Shown here piece after piece: positions 14,700 to 22,320 of a DNA stretch of 29,208 nucleotides. Location of the stretch: NCBI GenBank assembly GCA_964475135.1, contig CAYYWL010000020.1, positions 1-29,208 of the forward strand, given 5' to 3'. The notes beneath the pieces were generated by a model, which had not been told where the DNA came from, made no database searches, and saw nothing but the letters and a program-made list of their open reading frames with translations. The number at the start of each line of letters is the position of its first letter. Position 1 is the stretch's first letter. Source of the DNA: TMED14 sp964475135 (GTDB lineage Bacteria > Bacteroidota > Bacteroidia > Flavobacteriales > Schleiferiaceae). The position numbers and the translations under genes were made by a program.

Positions 14700-17357
14700 A
14701 TGCGCGCTCTACTTCGGACCTTCCTCATTCTGACCCTGTGGGCAGCTCTACCCTACTCTGGAGCTTCGCAAGTAAAGTGGTCGTTTTTTGCGACCAACTT
14801 GGCCGGAATTCAAAATTCCGCTGGTCAACTGCTCAACCTAGGCACTTCGGGTGGCCTAAATAACCCGCAAATGTTTCACGCGGACGTGGATGGCAACGGG
14901 AACGACGACCTGGTAGTCTTCGACCGCGAAGGCGGACGATGGCTCGCCTTTGAACGCGTCAGTGGCCAGTGGGTAGAGCGTCCGGAGTGGACCCGTGGAT
15001 TCCCCAAAAACCAGCAGTGGGTTCATGTGGCCGACTTCAACTGCGACGGAGTTCCCGATATTTTTGGCTGGGTCACCAACGGAATCGGCGTCTGGCAAGG
15101 CACCCGAGTCGGGAGCAGTCTTCAGTTCAGCTGGTCTTTGGGCAACCAAACGGAGCTCAGATCCGTGTATGTTCAAGGTAATCCAGCCTATAACCTCCAG
15201 GTAATTAGCGTAGACCGTCCATTTATCACCGACGTGGACCAGGACGGCGACCTTGACGTGCTCACGTTTGACATGGGCGGAACCAAAATTGAGTGGCACC
15301 AAAATTCCGCACCTTGCGGATTGAATTTCGCGCTCGCCGACGCATGCTGGGGCGATATTGAAGAAGGCGGACTAAGCAATGCCCTGCAAATTGATGCATG
15401 CACGGGATCAAGAGTGGCGTCCACTGCCCTCGCCGAGGACATCAAGCACGCTGGGTCCACCGTGCTGATTCACGACCTGGACGGCAACGGGCTTCCCGAC
15501 ATTTTGCTGGGCGACGTGTCCTTTGCCACCGGCGTTGCGGGCTACAACGTGGGCAGCTTGGCAGTGGCGAATGTGGAAAGCCAAGACAGCACCTGGCCTT
15601 CAAGTGGAACCCCGGTCAACCTATGGTTTCCCGGGTTTTCGTTGATTGACGCCAACGGTGACGGCATCAAAGACCTTGTAGCCAGCCCCAACGAACGCGT
15701 GACCCAATCCGATTCCTGTGTGTGGCTTTACCCCAACAGCGGATCGACCACCGCACCCGTGTGGCAGCGCAGCCAAACCCAATTCCTTCAGGGCGAAATG
15801 CTTGAGCTGGGATCATATGTAGTTCCGTACGGTGGTGACTTAAATACCGACGGACTACAAGATTTGATACTAGGAAGCCGACTGGGGTTGCGCTACTATA
15901 TCAATGTGGGCTCGGCTCCCAACCCCGTGTGGCGGCATACCCTTGTGCCGTTTCCAAGCAATTTGACTCCCAACCCCACGTGGACCGCGCCCTGCCTTGG
16001 CGACCTGAACGGAGACGGCCTGCTGGACCTCGTCGTGGGTCGCGCCGACGGTAAGGTTTACTCCACTTTGAATACCGGAAGCATTTTTGGACCCAACTTC
16101 AGCGGATCCGCCGTGCAGCTTGGTACGCACGACGTGGGCCAAAATGCCAGTCCTGAACTTTTTGACCTCGATGGCGACGGGGACCTTGACTTATTGGTGG
16201 GCAACGAACGCGGCGAAGTCGCTTATGTGCGCAACGATGCCGGCACGTGGGTGCTCGCCACCGAGCGCTTCGGATCTGTAGATGTGGACACCGCGCGGAC
16301 GTACAGCGGACGCGCAGTTCCGAGGGTAGTTTTAAACCAAGGCAGCACGGAGCTCTGGGTGGGCAGCGCCTACGCCGGGGTGCGATCCTACCCCAACGTA
16401 TCTGGGATTATCAATCAACCTGCGGAATTGACTCCACAAATCGTGAATTCCGTCACCGCCACTGCGACGAGCACCACCTTGGGCACTCCATTTGGCGGAA
16501 GCAGGCGCGCCGGACGCCACCAGTACCTTATTCGCGGAAGCGAATTGGCCGCCGCCGGAATCTCTGGGCCTACGCGCATTCAGGGCCTCAAGGTCAACTG
16601 CGTGACGTCGAGTGCTCCCTACCTCAGTCAAGGGTTCAACATCACTGTGCGGCAGACCTCAGACAGCGTGCTCTCTACAATGGGGCCCAATGGCGACGTG
16701 GCATTTGCCTACCTCGCGGTGCTGAGTCAGGGATGGAATTTGATCAGCTTTCAAAATGCGTTTGACTACGACGGGGCGTCGAATCTGGTGGTGGAATTTT
16801 GCTTCAGCAAAAACCTTCCGAGTAGTGACGTGCACTTGGCGGCCCACCGGACTCCGTACCTCAGCCATGCTTTTGGCGACGTGGCCAACCACAACAGCAT
16901 CTTGACCAATGGCTGCACCATGCCGGGTCTTGGAGCCGACAGCTTGCGCATCGACCTGGAATTTATCATGACCCCGCGCATGGTGGCCTCGGCGACCGTG
17001 GCGCACGACGGCAACCTCAACGCTCCGTGGATCAAGGATTTGGATTTCGATGGGATTCCCGAAATGGTATTGGGTGTGTCCACAGGCGGAATTCGCTTTA
17101 TGAGCGCCGACACCAACCGAATCGGCTTGCCCGAAGCAGATTTTGAGGTTCGTGATCTGGTGGTTTGGCCCAATCCCGGGGCTTCTGAGTTTTTTGTGGA
17201 GGGTGACGGAACCGTGCGCGTACACGGCTTGGACGGACGCTTCATGGGTCAGTTTGTGGCTGGCGCAGGTTCACCGATCTCGACAATGGGCTGGGCTCCG
17301 GGGGTGTACGTAATCACAAGTCCATGGGGACGCGCTCGGTGGGTAAAGCTCCCTTAG
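14700..17357 (+). CDS. T9SS-secreted FG-GAP/VCBS repeat protein
   Basis: This 885-residue protein is predicted to be secreted. The signal peptide is residues 1 to about 23 (MRALLRTFLILTLWAALPY). Nine FG-GAP/VCBS-type motifs with EF-hand-like calcium loops are visible, for example DVDGNGNDDLVVFD, DVDQDGDLDVLTFD, DLNGDGLLDLVVG and DLDGDGDLDLLVG, as in integrin-like beta-propellers. Between the eighth and ninth motif (roughly residues 580-770) lies a beta-rich domain around RRAGRHQYLIRGSELAAAGI and GWNLISFQNAF, a module I associate with Bacteroidota surface proteins. The last 75 or so residues (VVWPNPGASEFFVEG to GWAPGVYVI) are a type A T9SS sorting domain, so the protein should be exported by PorU-type processing and fixed or released at the surface. 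GTG 14682 is an alternative start but lies upstream of the predicted transcription start. Adhesion or surface binding is inferred. Confidence 0.9.
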   Translation: MRALLRTFLILTLWAALPYSGASQVKWSFFATNLAGIQNSAGQLLNLGTSGGLNNPQMFHADVDGNGNDDLVVFDREGGRWLAFERVSGQWVERPEWTRGFPKNQQWVHVADFNCDGVPDIFGWVTNGIGVWQGTRVGSSLQFSWSLGNQTELRSVYVQGNPAYNLQVISVDRPFITDVDQDGDLDVLTFDMGGTKIEWHQNSAPCGLNFALADACWGDIEEGGLSNALQIDACTGSRVASTALAEDIKHAGSTVLIHDLDGNGLPDILLGDVSFATGVAGYNVGSLAVANVESQDSTWPSSGTPVNLWFPGFSLIDANGDGIKDLVASPNERVTQSDSCVWLYPNSGSTTAPVWQRSQTQFLQGEMLELGSYVVPYGGDLNTDGLQDLILGSRLGLRYYINVGSAPNPVWRHTLVPFPSNLTPNPTWTAPCLGDLNGDGLLDLVVGRADGKVYSTLNTGSIFGPNFSGSAVQLGTHDVGQNASPELFDLDGDGDLDLLVGNERGEVAYVRNDAGTWVLATERFGSVDVDTARTYSGRAVPRVVLNQGSTELWVGSAYAGVRSYPNVSGIINQPAELTPQIVNSVTATATSTTLGTPFGGSRRAGRHQYLIRGSELAAAGISGPTRIQGLKVNCVTSSAPYLSQGFNITVRQTSDSVLSTMGPNGDVAFAYLAVLSQGWNLISFQNAFDYDGASNLVVEFCFSKNLPSSDVHLAAHRTPYLSHAFGDVANHNSILTNGCTMPGLGADSLRIDLEFIMTPRMVASATVAHDGNLNAPWIKDLDFDGIPEMVLGVSTGGIRFMSADTNRIGLPEADFEVRDLVVWPNPGASEFFVEGDGTVRVHGLDGRFMGQFVAGAGSPISTMGWAPGVYVITSPWGRARWVKLP

Positions 17358-17767
17358 CCGCACTTGGGAGCGCAGTGGTGCTCTACGACGGAGACTGTGC
17401 GCTGTGCCAGCGCTCGGTAAGGTTGTTGAATGCACTGGATCGCATTGGGGTGCTGAGCTATGCGCCCTTAACCGATGAGTGGCGGCAGGCCTACCCTGGC
17501 GGAGTGGTTGTTTGGACGCCCACAGCGGTGTATTCAGGCGCGGACGCCGTGGTTCAAGCACTCAGATGTCTTGGCTCACGGGGGCGAGTGCTCGCCACGT
17601 TGGTGCGGTTCACACCCGGGTATAAAAAAATGTACCGGTGGGTCGCAACCCACCGGTACCAGATTTTTGGACGCGCCACGCAGGATCTTACAAGCTGTCC
17701 AGCACCGAGTTCATGGCGCGGACGGCCGCTGCGCTTTTCGCAAACTCCGCCGCTTCCTCAGCGTTGA
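17324..17767 (+). CDS. DCC-family (DUF393) thiol-disulfide oxidoreductase-like protein
   Basis: The core motif VVLYDGDCALCQRSVRLLN (residues 18-36) is the DxxCxxC signature of the DUF393 family (B. subtilis YuxK), thought to be thioredoxin-like; its physiological substrate is unknown. The C-terminal family pattern 'YRWFG....C..P.P..R.RF' is matched by RYQIFGRATQDLTSCPAPSS. ATG 17324 overlaps the upstream gene by 34 nt; GTG 17375 or 17378 would remove a non-conserved leader. The last 80 nt overlap the 3' end of mdh on the other strand. A perfect 12-bp hairpin with flanking A- and T-runs lies within codons 103-112, so the mdh terminator and possibly a terminator of this gene sit inside its coding sequence. 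There is no separate promoter; it is probably expressed with the FG-GAP gene. Confidence 0.8.
   Translation: MGTRSVGKAPLAALGSAVVLYDGDCALCQRSVRLLNALDRIGVLSYAPLTDEWRQAYPGGVVVWTPTAVYSGADAVVQALRCLGSRGRVLATLVRFTPGYKKMYRWVATHRYQIFGRATQDLTSCPAPSSWRGRPLRFSQTPPLPQR
17624..17668. terminator. Bidirectional intrinsic terminator inside the DCC coding sequence
   Basis: The arms 17632-17643 (GTACCGGTGGGT) and 17648-17659 form a perfect 12-bp stem around CGCA. On the minus strand ATTTTTTTA follows, 28 nt after the mdh stop, making a strong mdh terminator. On the plus strand CAGATTTTTGG follows, a weaker signal that would cut DCC mRNA about 100 nt before its stop. Confidence 0.85.
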
Positions 17768-18617
17768 GCTGGTAGTCGACGATGGACTCCCAACCGTTGG
17801 CGCCAATTACCACGGGAACACCCATGCAAATGTCTGATTCGCCGTACTCACCCTCGAGGTAGACCGAGCATGGAAACACCTTCTTTTGGTCTCGCACAAT
17901 GCTCGCAGTCAGTGCTGCACCCGCGGCACCTGGAGCGTACCACGCTGAGGTCCCGATAAGGCCCGTCAGGGTTGCACCGCCAACCATGGTTGCTGCTTTG
18001 ACCTCGGCCAACTTCTCAGAACTGAGGTAGTTGCTCACGGGGCTACTTTGATAGGTCGCCAAGCGGGTAAGCGGAATCATGGTGGTATCACCGTGTCCAC
18101 CCACTACGGTGCCCTGTAGGTCGCTTGCTGGAACGTTCATTGCCTCAGACAAGTAGTATTTGAAGCGTGCTGAATCGAGGATTCCGCCCATGCCGATGAT
18201 GCGGTTTTTGGGAAGCCCGCTCTGCTTGGCCGCCAAGTAGGTCATGGTGTCCATCGGGTTCGAAATCACCACAATAACAGCTTCAGGAGAGTACTTCAGC
18301 GCGTTGTCAACCACCGACTTCACAATGCCGGCATTGGTTCCGATGAGCTCTTCACGGGTCATGCCGGGCTTGCGCGGAATTCCGCTCGTAATCACCACCA
18401 CTTTAGAACCCGCGGTCGCGGCGTAGTCGTTAGTTACACCGCGAACCGTACTGTCAAACCCATGAAGGGTTGCCGTCTGGTTCATGTCCATGGCCTTGCC
18501 TTCGGCAAAGCCCTCTTTGATGTCGAGAAGAACGATTTCTTTGGCGAGTTCCATGCGAACCATCGCCTCGGCACACGTAGCACCTACGTTTCCTGCGCCT
18601 ACAACGGTAATTTTCAT
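17688..18617 (-). CDS. mdh: Malate dehydrogenase (LDH-like type)
   Basis: MDH interconverts malate and oxaloacetate with NAD in the TCA cycle. The 309-residue length is normal for the LDH-like bacterial MDH. The NAD fold starts at KITVVGAGNVGATCAEAM, with Asp in VLLDIKEG selecting NAD over NADP. The substrate loop GIPRKPGMTREE carries the arginines that favour oxaloacetate. The catalytic His is in VVGGHGDTTMIPL, and NPMDTMTYLA is the usual NPxD motif. It starts at ATG 18617, 14 nt after the T-run of the gyrB terminator. A TACCTTTG box 40 nt upstream on the far side of that terminator suggests its own promoter. Its 3' end overlaps the DCC gene tail-to-tail by 80 nt. Confidence 0.96.
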   Translation of the reverse strand: MKITVVGAGNVGATCAEAMVRMELAKEIVLLDIKEGFAEGKAMDMNQTATLHGFDSTVRGVTNDYAATAGSKVVVITSGIPRKPGMTREELIGTNAGIVKSVVDNALKYSPEAVIVVISNPMDTMTYLAAKQSGLPKNRIIGMGGILDSARFKYYLSEAMNVPASDLQGTVVGGHGDTTMIPLTRLATYQSSPVSNYLSSEKLAEVKAATMVGGATLTGLIGTSAWYAPGAAGAALTASIVRDQKKVFPCSVYLEGEYGESDICMGVPVVIGANGWESIVDYQLNAEEAAEFAKSAAAVRAMNSVLDSL

Positions 18618-18631
18618 CAGTTTGGGGTATT

Positions 18632-18655
18632 AAAAAAGGGCCGCCGAAGCGACCC
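18632..18655 (-). terminator. Intrinsic terminator of gyrB
   Basis: On the minus strand GGGTCGC-TTCG-GCGGCCC forms a 7-bp stem (one G-U) closed by a very stable C(UUCG)G tetraloop and followed by TTTTTT. It is 28 nt after the gyrB stop and 14 nt before the mdh start. Confidence 0.9.
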
Positions 18656-18657
18656 AT

Positions 18658-18665
18658 CAAAGGTA
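18658..18665 (-). promoter_or_regulatory. Putative -7 box of mdh (TACCTTTG)
   Basis: TACCTTTG is an exact TAnnTTTG match on the minus strand, 40 nt before the mdh ATG. The predicted start, near 18653, is inside the distal arm of the gyrB terminator, so an mdh-initiated transcript would lack a full hairpin. No TTG is seen 17-23 nt upstream. Confidence 0.5.
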
Positions 18666-18683
18666 GTACGCAAACGCGTCGAC

Positions 18684-20498
18684 TTAGGCGTCGATTCGGG
18701 CGTAGCGCGCGTTTTTCTCGATGAATTCGCGGCGTGGCGGAACATCGTCACCCATCAGCATTGAGAAGATGCGGTCTGCCTCGGTGGCGTTGTCAATCGT
18801 CACTTGCTTCAGCGTACGCGCCTCGGGGTTGAGCGTGGTTTCCCACAGCTGCTCTGAGTTCATTTCTCCAAGACCCTTGTAGCGCTGTACCGTGACACCC
18901 GTTTGCTCTTCGCCACCCAGTTCGCGGGCCACTTGGTCGCGCTGGGTTTCGTTCCACGCGTACTGCGACTTTTGCCCCTTCTTCACGAGGTACAAAGGAG
19001 GTGATGCAATGTAGACGTAACCGCGCTCCACCAATTCTTTCATGTAGCGGAATAGGAACGTGAGCACCAACGTAGCAATGTGCGATCCGTCGACGTCTGC
19101 GTCGGCCATGATGATAATCTTGTGGTAGCGCAGCTTCGCGGTGTTGAGAGCTTTGCTGTCCTCTTCGGTTCCGAGGCTTACGCCCAAGGCCGTGAAAATG
19201 TTGCGGATTTCTTCGTTTTCGAAGATGCGGTGCTGCATGGCCTTCTCGACGTTCAGGATCTTACCGCGCAGTGGCAGAATGGCCTGAAAACGGCGGTCGC
19301 GACCTTGCTTAGCCGTACCACCCGCCGAGTCACCCTCGACAAGGAAGATTTCGCACTGTGCGGGATCCGTCTCTGAACAGTCGGCAAGCTTTCCCGGAAG
19401 CGAATTGGATCCAAGGACCGTTTTACGCTGCACCATCTCGCGCGCCTTACGGGCCGCGATACGTGCCTTGGCCGCGAGGACCACCTTAGATACAATGATA
19501 CGTGCCTCGTTGGGGTGCTCTTCGAGGTAGTTGGTTAGCATTTCACCCACGATGCGGTCTACCGCACCTGAAACTTCGCTGTTGCCCAACTTGGTCTTGG
19601 TCTGACCCTCAAACTGAGGCTCCATGACCTTTACGCTGATGACAGCTGTTAAGCCTTCGCGAAAGTCGTCGCCTGCAACCTCGACCTTTTCTTTGGTCAA
19701 GATTCCAGACTCGTCCGCGTACTTTTTGAGGGTACGGGTCAGTGCGCGGCGAAAACCTGCGAGGTGGGTACCACCTTCGTGCGTGTTAATGTTGTTGACG
19801 TACGAGTGAATGTTCTCCGCGTACGTGGTGTTGTAGGTCATTGAAACTTCGACCGGAATTCCTTCGATCTCACCTTCCATGTACATCGGCTCTGGAATCA
19901 GTCGCTCGCGGTTTTGGTCGATGAACTCGGTGAATTCCTTTAAACCGCCTTGGCTGTAAAACTCTTCGGTGCGGAAGCTTCCGTCTTCCTGTACGTCGCG
20001 CTCGTCGGTAAGTTGAATGCGGATTCCGCGGTTTAAGTAGGCCAACTCACGTAGGCGGGCTGCAAGAATGTCGTACTGGTAGACGCTCTCGTAAAAAATG
20101 CTGGTGTCAGGCTGAAAGTGGACAATGGTACCGCGGTAGTCCGATGGACCCACCTCTTTGACGTCGTACATCGGCTTGCCGATGTTGTACTCTTGCTGGT
20201 ACTCTTTGCCGTCGCGGTGCACGTTGACGCGAAGCAAGGTCGAAAGTGCGTTCACACAACTCACACCTACACCGTGCAGACCGCCCGAGACCTTGTAGGA
20301 ATCCTTGTCGAATTTACCCCCTGCGTGCAGGACCGTCATAACTACCTCAAGTGCAGACTTGCCCTCTTTGGCGTGCATGGCCACNNNNNNNNNNNNNNNN
20401 NNNNNNNNNNNNNNNNNNNNNNNNNNNNNNNNNNNNNNNNNNNNNNNNNNNNNNNNNNNNNNNNNNNNNNNNNNNNNNNNNNNNTTGTTTTCGCTCAT
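18684..20498 (-). CDS. gyrB: DNA gyrase subunit B, interrupted by an assembly gap
   Basis: GyrB is the ATPase subunit of gyrase, which introduces negative supercoils. Visible elements in order are MSEN at the start, then the 100-N gap, then VAMHAKEGKSALEV, HAGGKFDKDSYKVSGGLHGVGVS (GHKL ATP-lid), the transducer domain, TOPRIM at FLVEGDSAGGTAKQGRDRR with DADVDGSHIATL, and the C-terminal QRYKGLGEMN and the end at NARYARIDA. The order, and GyrB- rather than ParE-like wording of the ATP lid, support gyrB. Compared with E. coli GyrB the missing piece should be about 75 residues, but the N run spans only 33 codons, so the gap is under-sized and the reading frame across it is accidental. The catalytic Glu and Mg-binding Asn (EVVDN motif) are in the gap. 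It has its own promoter and terminator. Confidence 0.93.
   Translation of the reverse strand: MSENXXXXXXXXXXXXXXXXXXXXXXXXXXXXXXXXXXVAMHAKEGKSALEVVMTVLHAGGKFDKDSYKVSGGLHGVGVSCVNALSTLLRVNVHRDGKEYQQEYNIGKPMYDVKEVGPSDYRGTIVHFQPDTSIFYESVYQYDILAARLRELAYLNRGIRIQLTDERDVQEDGSFRTEEFYSQGGLKEFTEFIDQNRERLIPEPMYMEGEIEGIPVEVSMTYNTTYAENIHSYVNNINTHEGGTHLAGFRRALTRTLKKYADESGILTKEKVEVAGDDFREGLTAVISVKVMEPQFEGQTKTKLGNSEVSGAVDRIVGEMLTNYLEEHPNEARIIVSKVVLAAKARIAARKAREMVQRKTVLGSNSLPGKLADCSETDPAQCEIFLVEGDSAGGTAKQGRDRRFQAILPLRGKILNVEKAMQHRIFENEEIRNIFTALGVSLGTEEDSKALNTAKLRYHKIIIMADADVDGSHIATLVLTFLFRYMKELVERGYVYIASPPLYLVKKGQKSQYAWNETQRDQVARELGGEEQTGVTVQRYKGLGEMNSEQLWETTLNPEARTLKQVTIDNATEADRIFSMLMGDDVPPRREFIEKNARYARIDA
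20385..20484. other. Assembly gap of 100 N within gyrB
   Basis: Exactly 100 N, a conventional placeholder for a gap of unknown size. By comparison with known GyrB the missing sequence is about 225 nt, so coordinates beyond it are shifted. Confidence 0.99.
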
Positions 20499-20522
20499 GA
20501 TTCCGTAAAAATGGACTATCTA

Positions 20523-20530
20523 CAAAGATA
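20523..20530 (-). promoter_or_regulatory. -7 promoter box of gyrB (TATCTTTG)
   Basis: TATCTTTG on the minus strand is an exact TAnnTTTG match, 24 nt before the gyrB ATG at 20498. No clear TTG is seen at -33. The predicted leader is about 19 nt. Confidence 0.55.
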
Positions 20531-20593
20531 ACCCACGCCTCGCACCGGGGAGTCCATAAGCGCAGAAATTAGGCCCGTTTATCAACATTTTTT

Positions 20594-20624
20594 TCAACAG
20601 GCCGCACGAACGGCAACCTGTTGA
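20594..20624. other. Bulged hairpin between the barrel gene and gyrB
   Basis: TCAACAG/CTGTTGA (7 bp) and GCCG/CGGC (4 bp) pair with an AAC bulge and a 6-nt loop. On the minus strand it follows the barrel gene by about 20 nt but is trailed by A7, not T. The T-run is on the plus-strand 5' side, so it is not a standard terminator in either direction. Confidence 0.5.
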
Positions 20625-20643
20625 GTTCCGGAGCCCTAAACGC

Positions 20644-22320
20644 TTAAAACTTGTAAACCAGGCCCAAATTTGCGCGAATTCCCTGAACAGGGTAGCCCAT
20701 CCACCATTCCGCGCGCTGGTTGAGCAGGTTGTCGATGCGCACGACTGCGTCGAGTTGACTGTTGTATCGGTACTGGGCTCCAAGTCGAACGTCCATAAAC
20801 GCGGGGAGGTCGTACTCCATCATCAATCCGCTTAACGTGGTGCGGGCGCCGCGAAGCACCATAGCTCCATCAAGGCGGATTTTGTCGCCAAAGTTGGCAC
20901 GCGCCTGGGCGCCCAACTCGTACTTGGGTAGGTGGTAGACGGCCTTCCCGTTTTCGTCCTGGACCGCAAAGCGCAGTACCCCGTGTAGGCGAACGTCCCA
21001 AACCTGCTTAAACTGAAAGGTCAATTCCCCAGTGGGCTCGAGCGACGTCACCTTGACGTACTGCATGCCGACGCGTCCGCTGTCGTTCAAAATTCCGAAG
21101 TCTACGTCGGGACGCACAACCATCGGGTAGTTGTCCCAAGTCATGAATCGACCCCCGAAGCGGTACCCAATGATGCGGCTCCAGCGGCCGGTGGCTCCGC
21201 CGTAAATGCTGCTGCTGCGAATGGCCTCATAGGTCGCGGTTTCGGACAAAAACGGAACCGCGTCGACGCGGGCGCGCATTCCGCCGTTGTCCACGTGGCC
21301 CTCCATTCCGCCATAGAGGTAGAGCACGTCGCGCACCAACGGAACCTCTACATGCACCACAGGCGGGAAGTACGGGAGCGTCTTTTGGCCCGGCCCACCG
21401 GTCGCGATAATGTTGAGGCCGAAGCGAAAACGCACTCCTTTAATACTGTCAGACAGCGAAGGGCTAAACTGCAGAGCCCACGCAGCACTCGAAGTGTCGG
21501 GACGGGCTGAACCCTGAAGCTGGTTGAATGATGCATTGAACGGCAAGTTCAGCACCAAGTTTTGGACGGGCAGCGCAGACTCAAGCTGCATGCGTCCCCC
21601 GGTCTCAAACTGGCGGCCACCCTGGTCAATCCAATGGTGCCCTGAGAGCGAAATGGAACGAAACATTTGCGTACGGCGGTAGCGCGTGGCTTGGTAACGG
21701 GCGCCGGCGGTGTAGGTCTGGATTCCGCGACCAGGAGCAGCATTTGCAGTGTCGGCATCGTTAAAGCCAACTTCATGGCGCTGCCCGTAGTAGGGAATCC
21801 GATCCCATGCTCCACCCCCTTCAAGGCGCAAGCGACCCCGATTGAAGATGCGCTCGTACGAGGCGTCTAGCTTGCTTTCAGACCACAGAAGGCGGTCAAA
21901 GACCACGTAGTCCTTATCAAAGCCTCCGCGGGTGGAACGGTGGCTTCCGCGTACCGACCAGTGGTTAACGGCGCTGCGCACGCTTCCGATAGCTGCTTCG
22001 GCCTCTACAGAGCCATAATTGCCCGCAATCAGTGACACGTAGCGGGATGGCAGTCGTTCAAGCTTTGTCTTGGTAATTTTCACGGGCGGAATCAGCTCCA
22101 TTACTGGATCCACCGGAACCACCGAGGGACGCACCTGAATGCGAACCGGAAGCTTTTGGACCGTCGTATCCGTCAGGCTCGGCTGGCCAGAGATTTTGAC
22201 GGCCTCTGCAACTTTTGCCCTATACTTGTCGGTCACAGATACCTCTACATCCCCTACCTGTGCGGCCGCGGCGTAGCTCGCTACCGCGAGGCCCAGCATC
22301 AACTTCATCTTATTCTGCAT
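20644..22320 (-). CDS. Plug-less TonB-receptor-like outer-membrane beta-barrel
   Basis: This 558-residue protein has a signal peptide (residues 1 to about 20, MQNKMKLMLGLAVASYAAAA). A short N-terminal region has proline-rich strands (KLPVRIQVRP, LIPPVKITKTKLERLP), followed from RYVSLIAGNYGSVEAE by alternating amphipathic strands to the end. The C-terminus (VVRIDNLLNQRAEWWMGYPV, then LGLVYKF with terminal Phe) is exactly the last-strand pattern of TonB-dependent receptors. There is no plug domain and no TonB box, and the length is well under a full receptor, so active transport is unlikely. It overlaps the stop of the TPR gene by 11 nt (ATG 22320); ATG 22308, just after that stop, is an alternative start. 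I recall similar barrels beside a large TPR protein in other flavobacteria. The function is unknown; the coupling suggests a two-protein envelope complex. Confidence 0.75.
   Translation of the reverse strand: MQNKMKLMLGLAVASYAAAAQVGDVEVSVTDKYRAKVAEAVKISGQPSLTDTTVQKLPVRIQVRPSVVPVDPVMELIPPVKITKTKLERLPSRYVSLIAGNYGSVEAEAAIGSVRSAVNHWSVRGSHRSTRGGFDKDYVVFDRLLWSESKLDASYERIFNRGRLRLEGGGAWDRIPYYGQRHEVGFNDADTANAAPGRGIQTYTAGARYQATRYRRTQMFRSISLSGHHWIDQGGRQFETGGRMQLESALPVQNLVLNLPFNASFNQLQGSARPDTSSAAWALQFSPSLSDSIKGVRFRFGLNIIATGGPGQKTLPYFPPVVHVEVPLVRDVLYLYGGMEGHVDNGGMRARVDAVPFLSETATYEAIRSSSIYGGATGRWSRIIGYRFGGRFMTWDNYPMVVRPDVDFGILNDSGRVGMQYVKVTSLEPTGELTFQFKQVWDVRLHGVLRFAVQDENGKAVYHLPKYELGAQARANFGDKIRLDGAMVLRGARTTLSGLMMEYDLPAFMDVRLGAQYRYNSQLDAVVRIDNLLNQRAEWWMGYPVQGIRANLGLVYKF

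Noticed and set aside
20499..20643. Replication origin near gyrB, based on TTATCAACA and AT-rich runs.
   Set aside because: Only one imperfect DnaA-like box is present, with no cluster and no dnaA or dnaN nearby.
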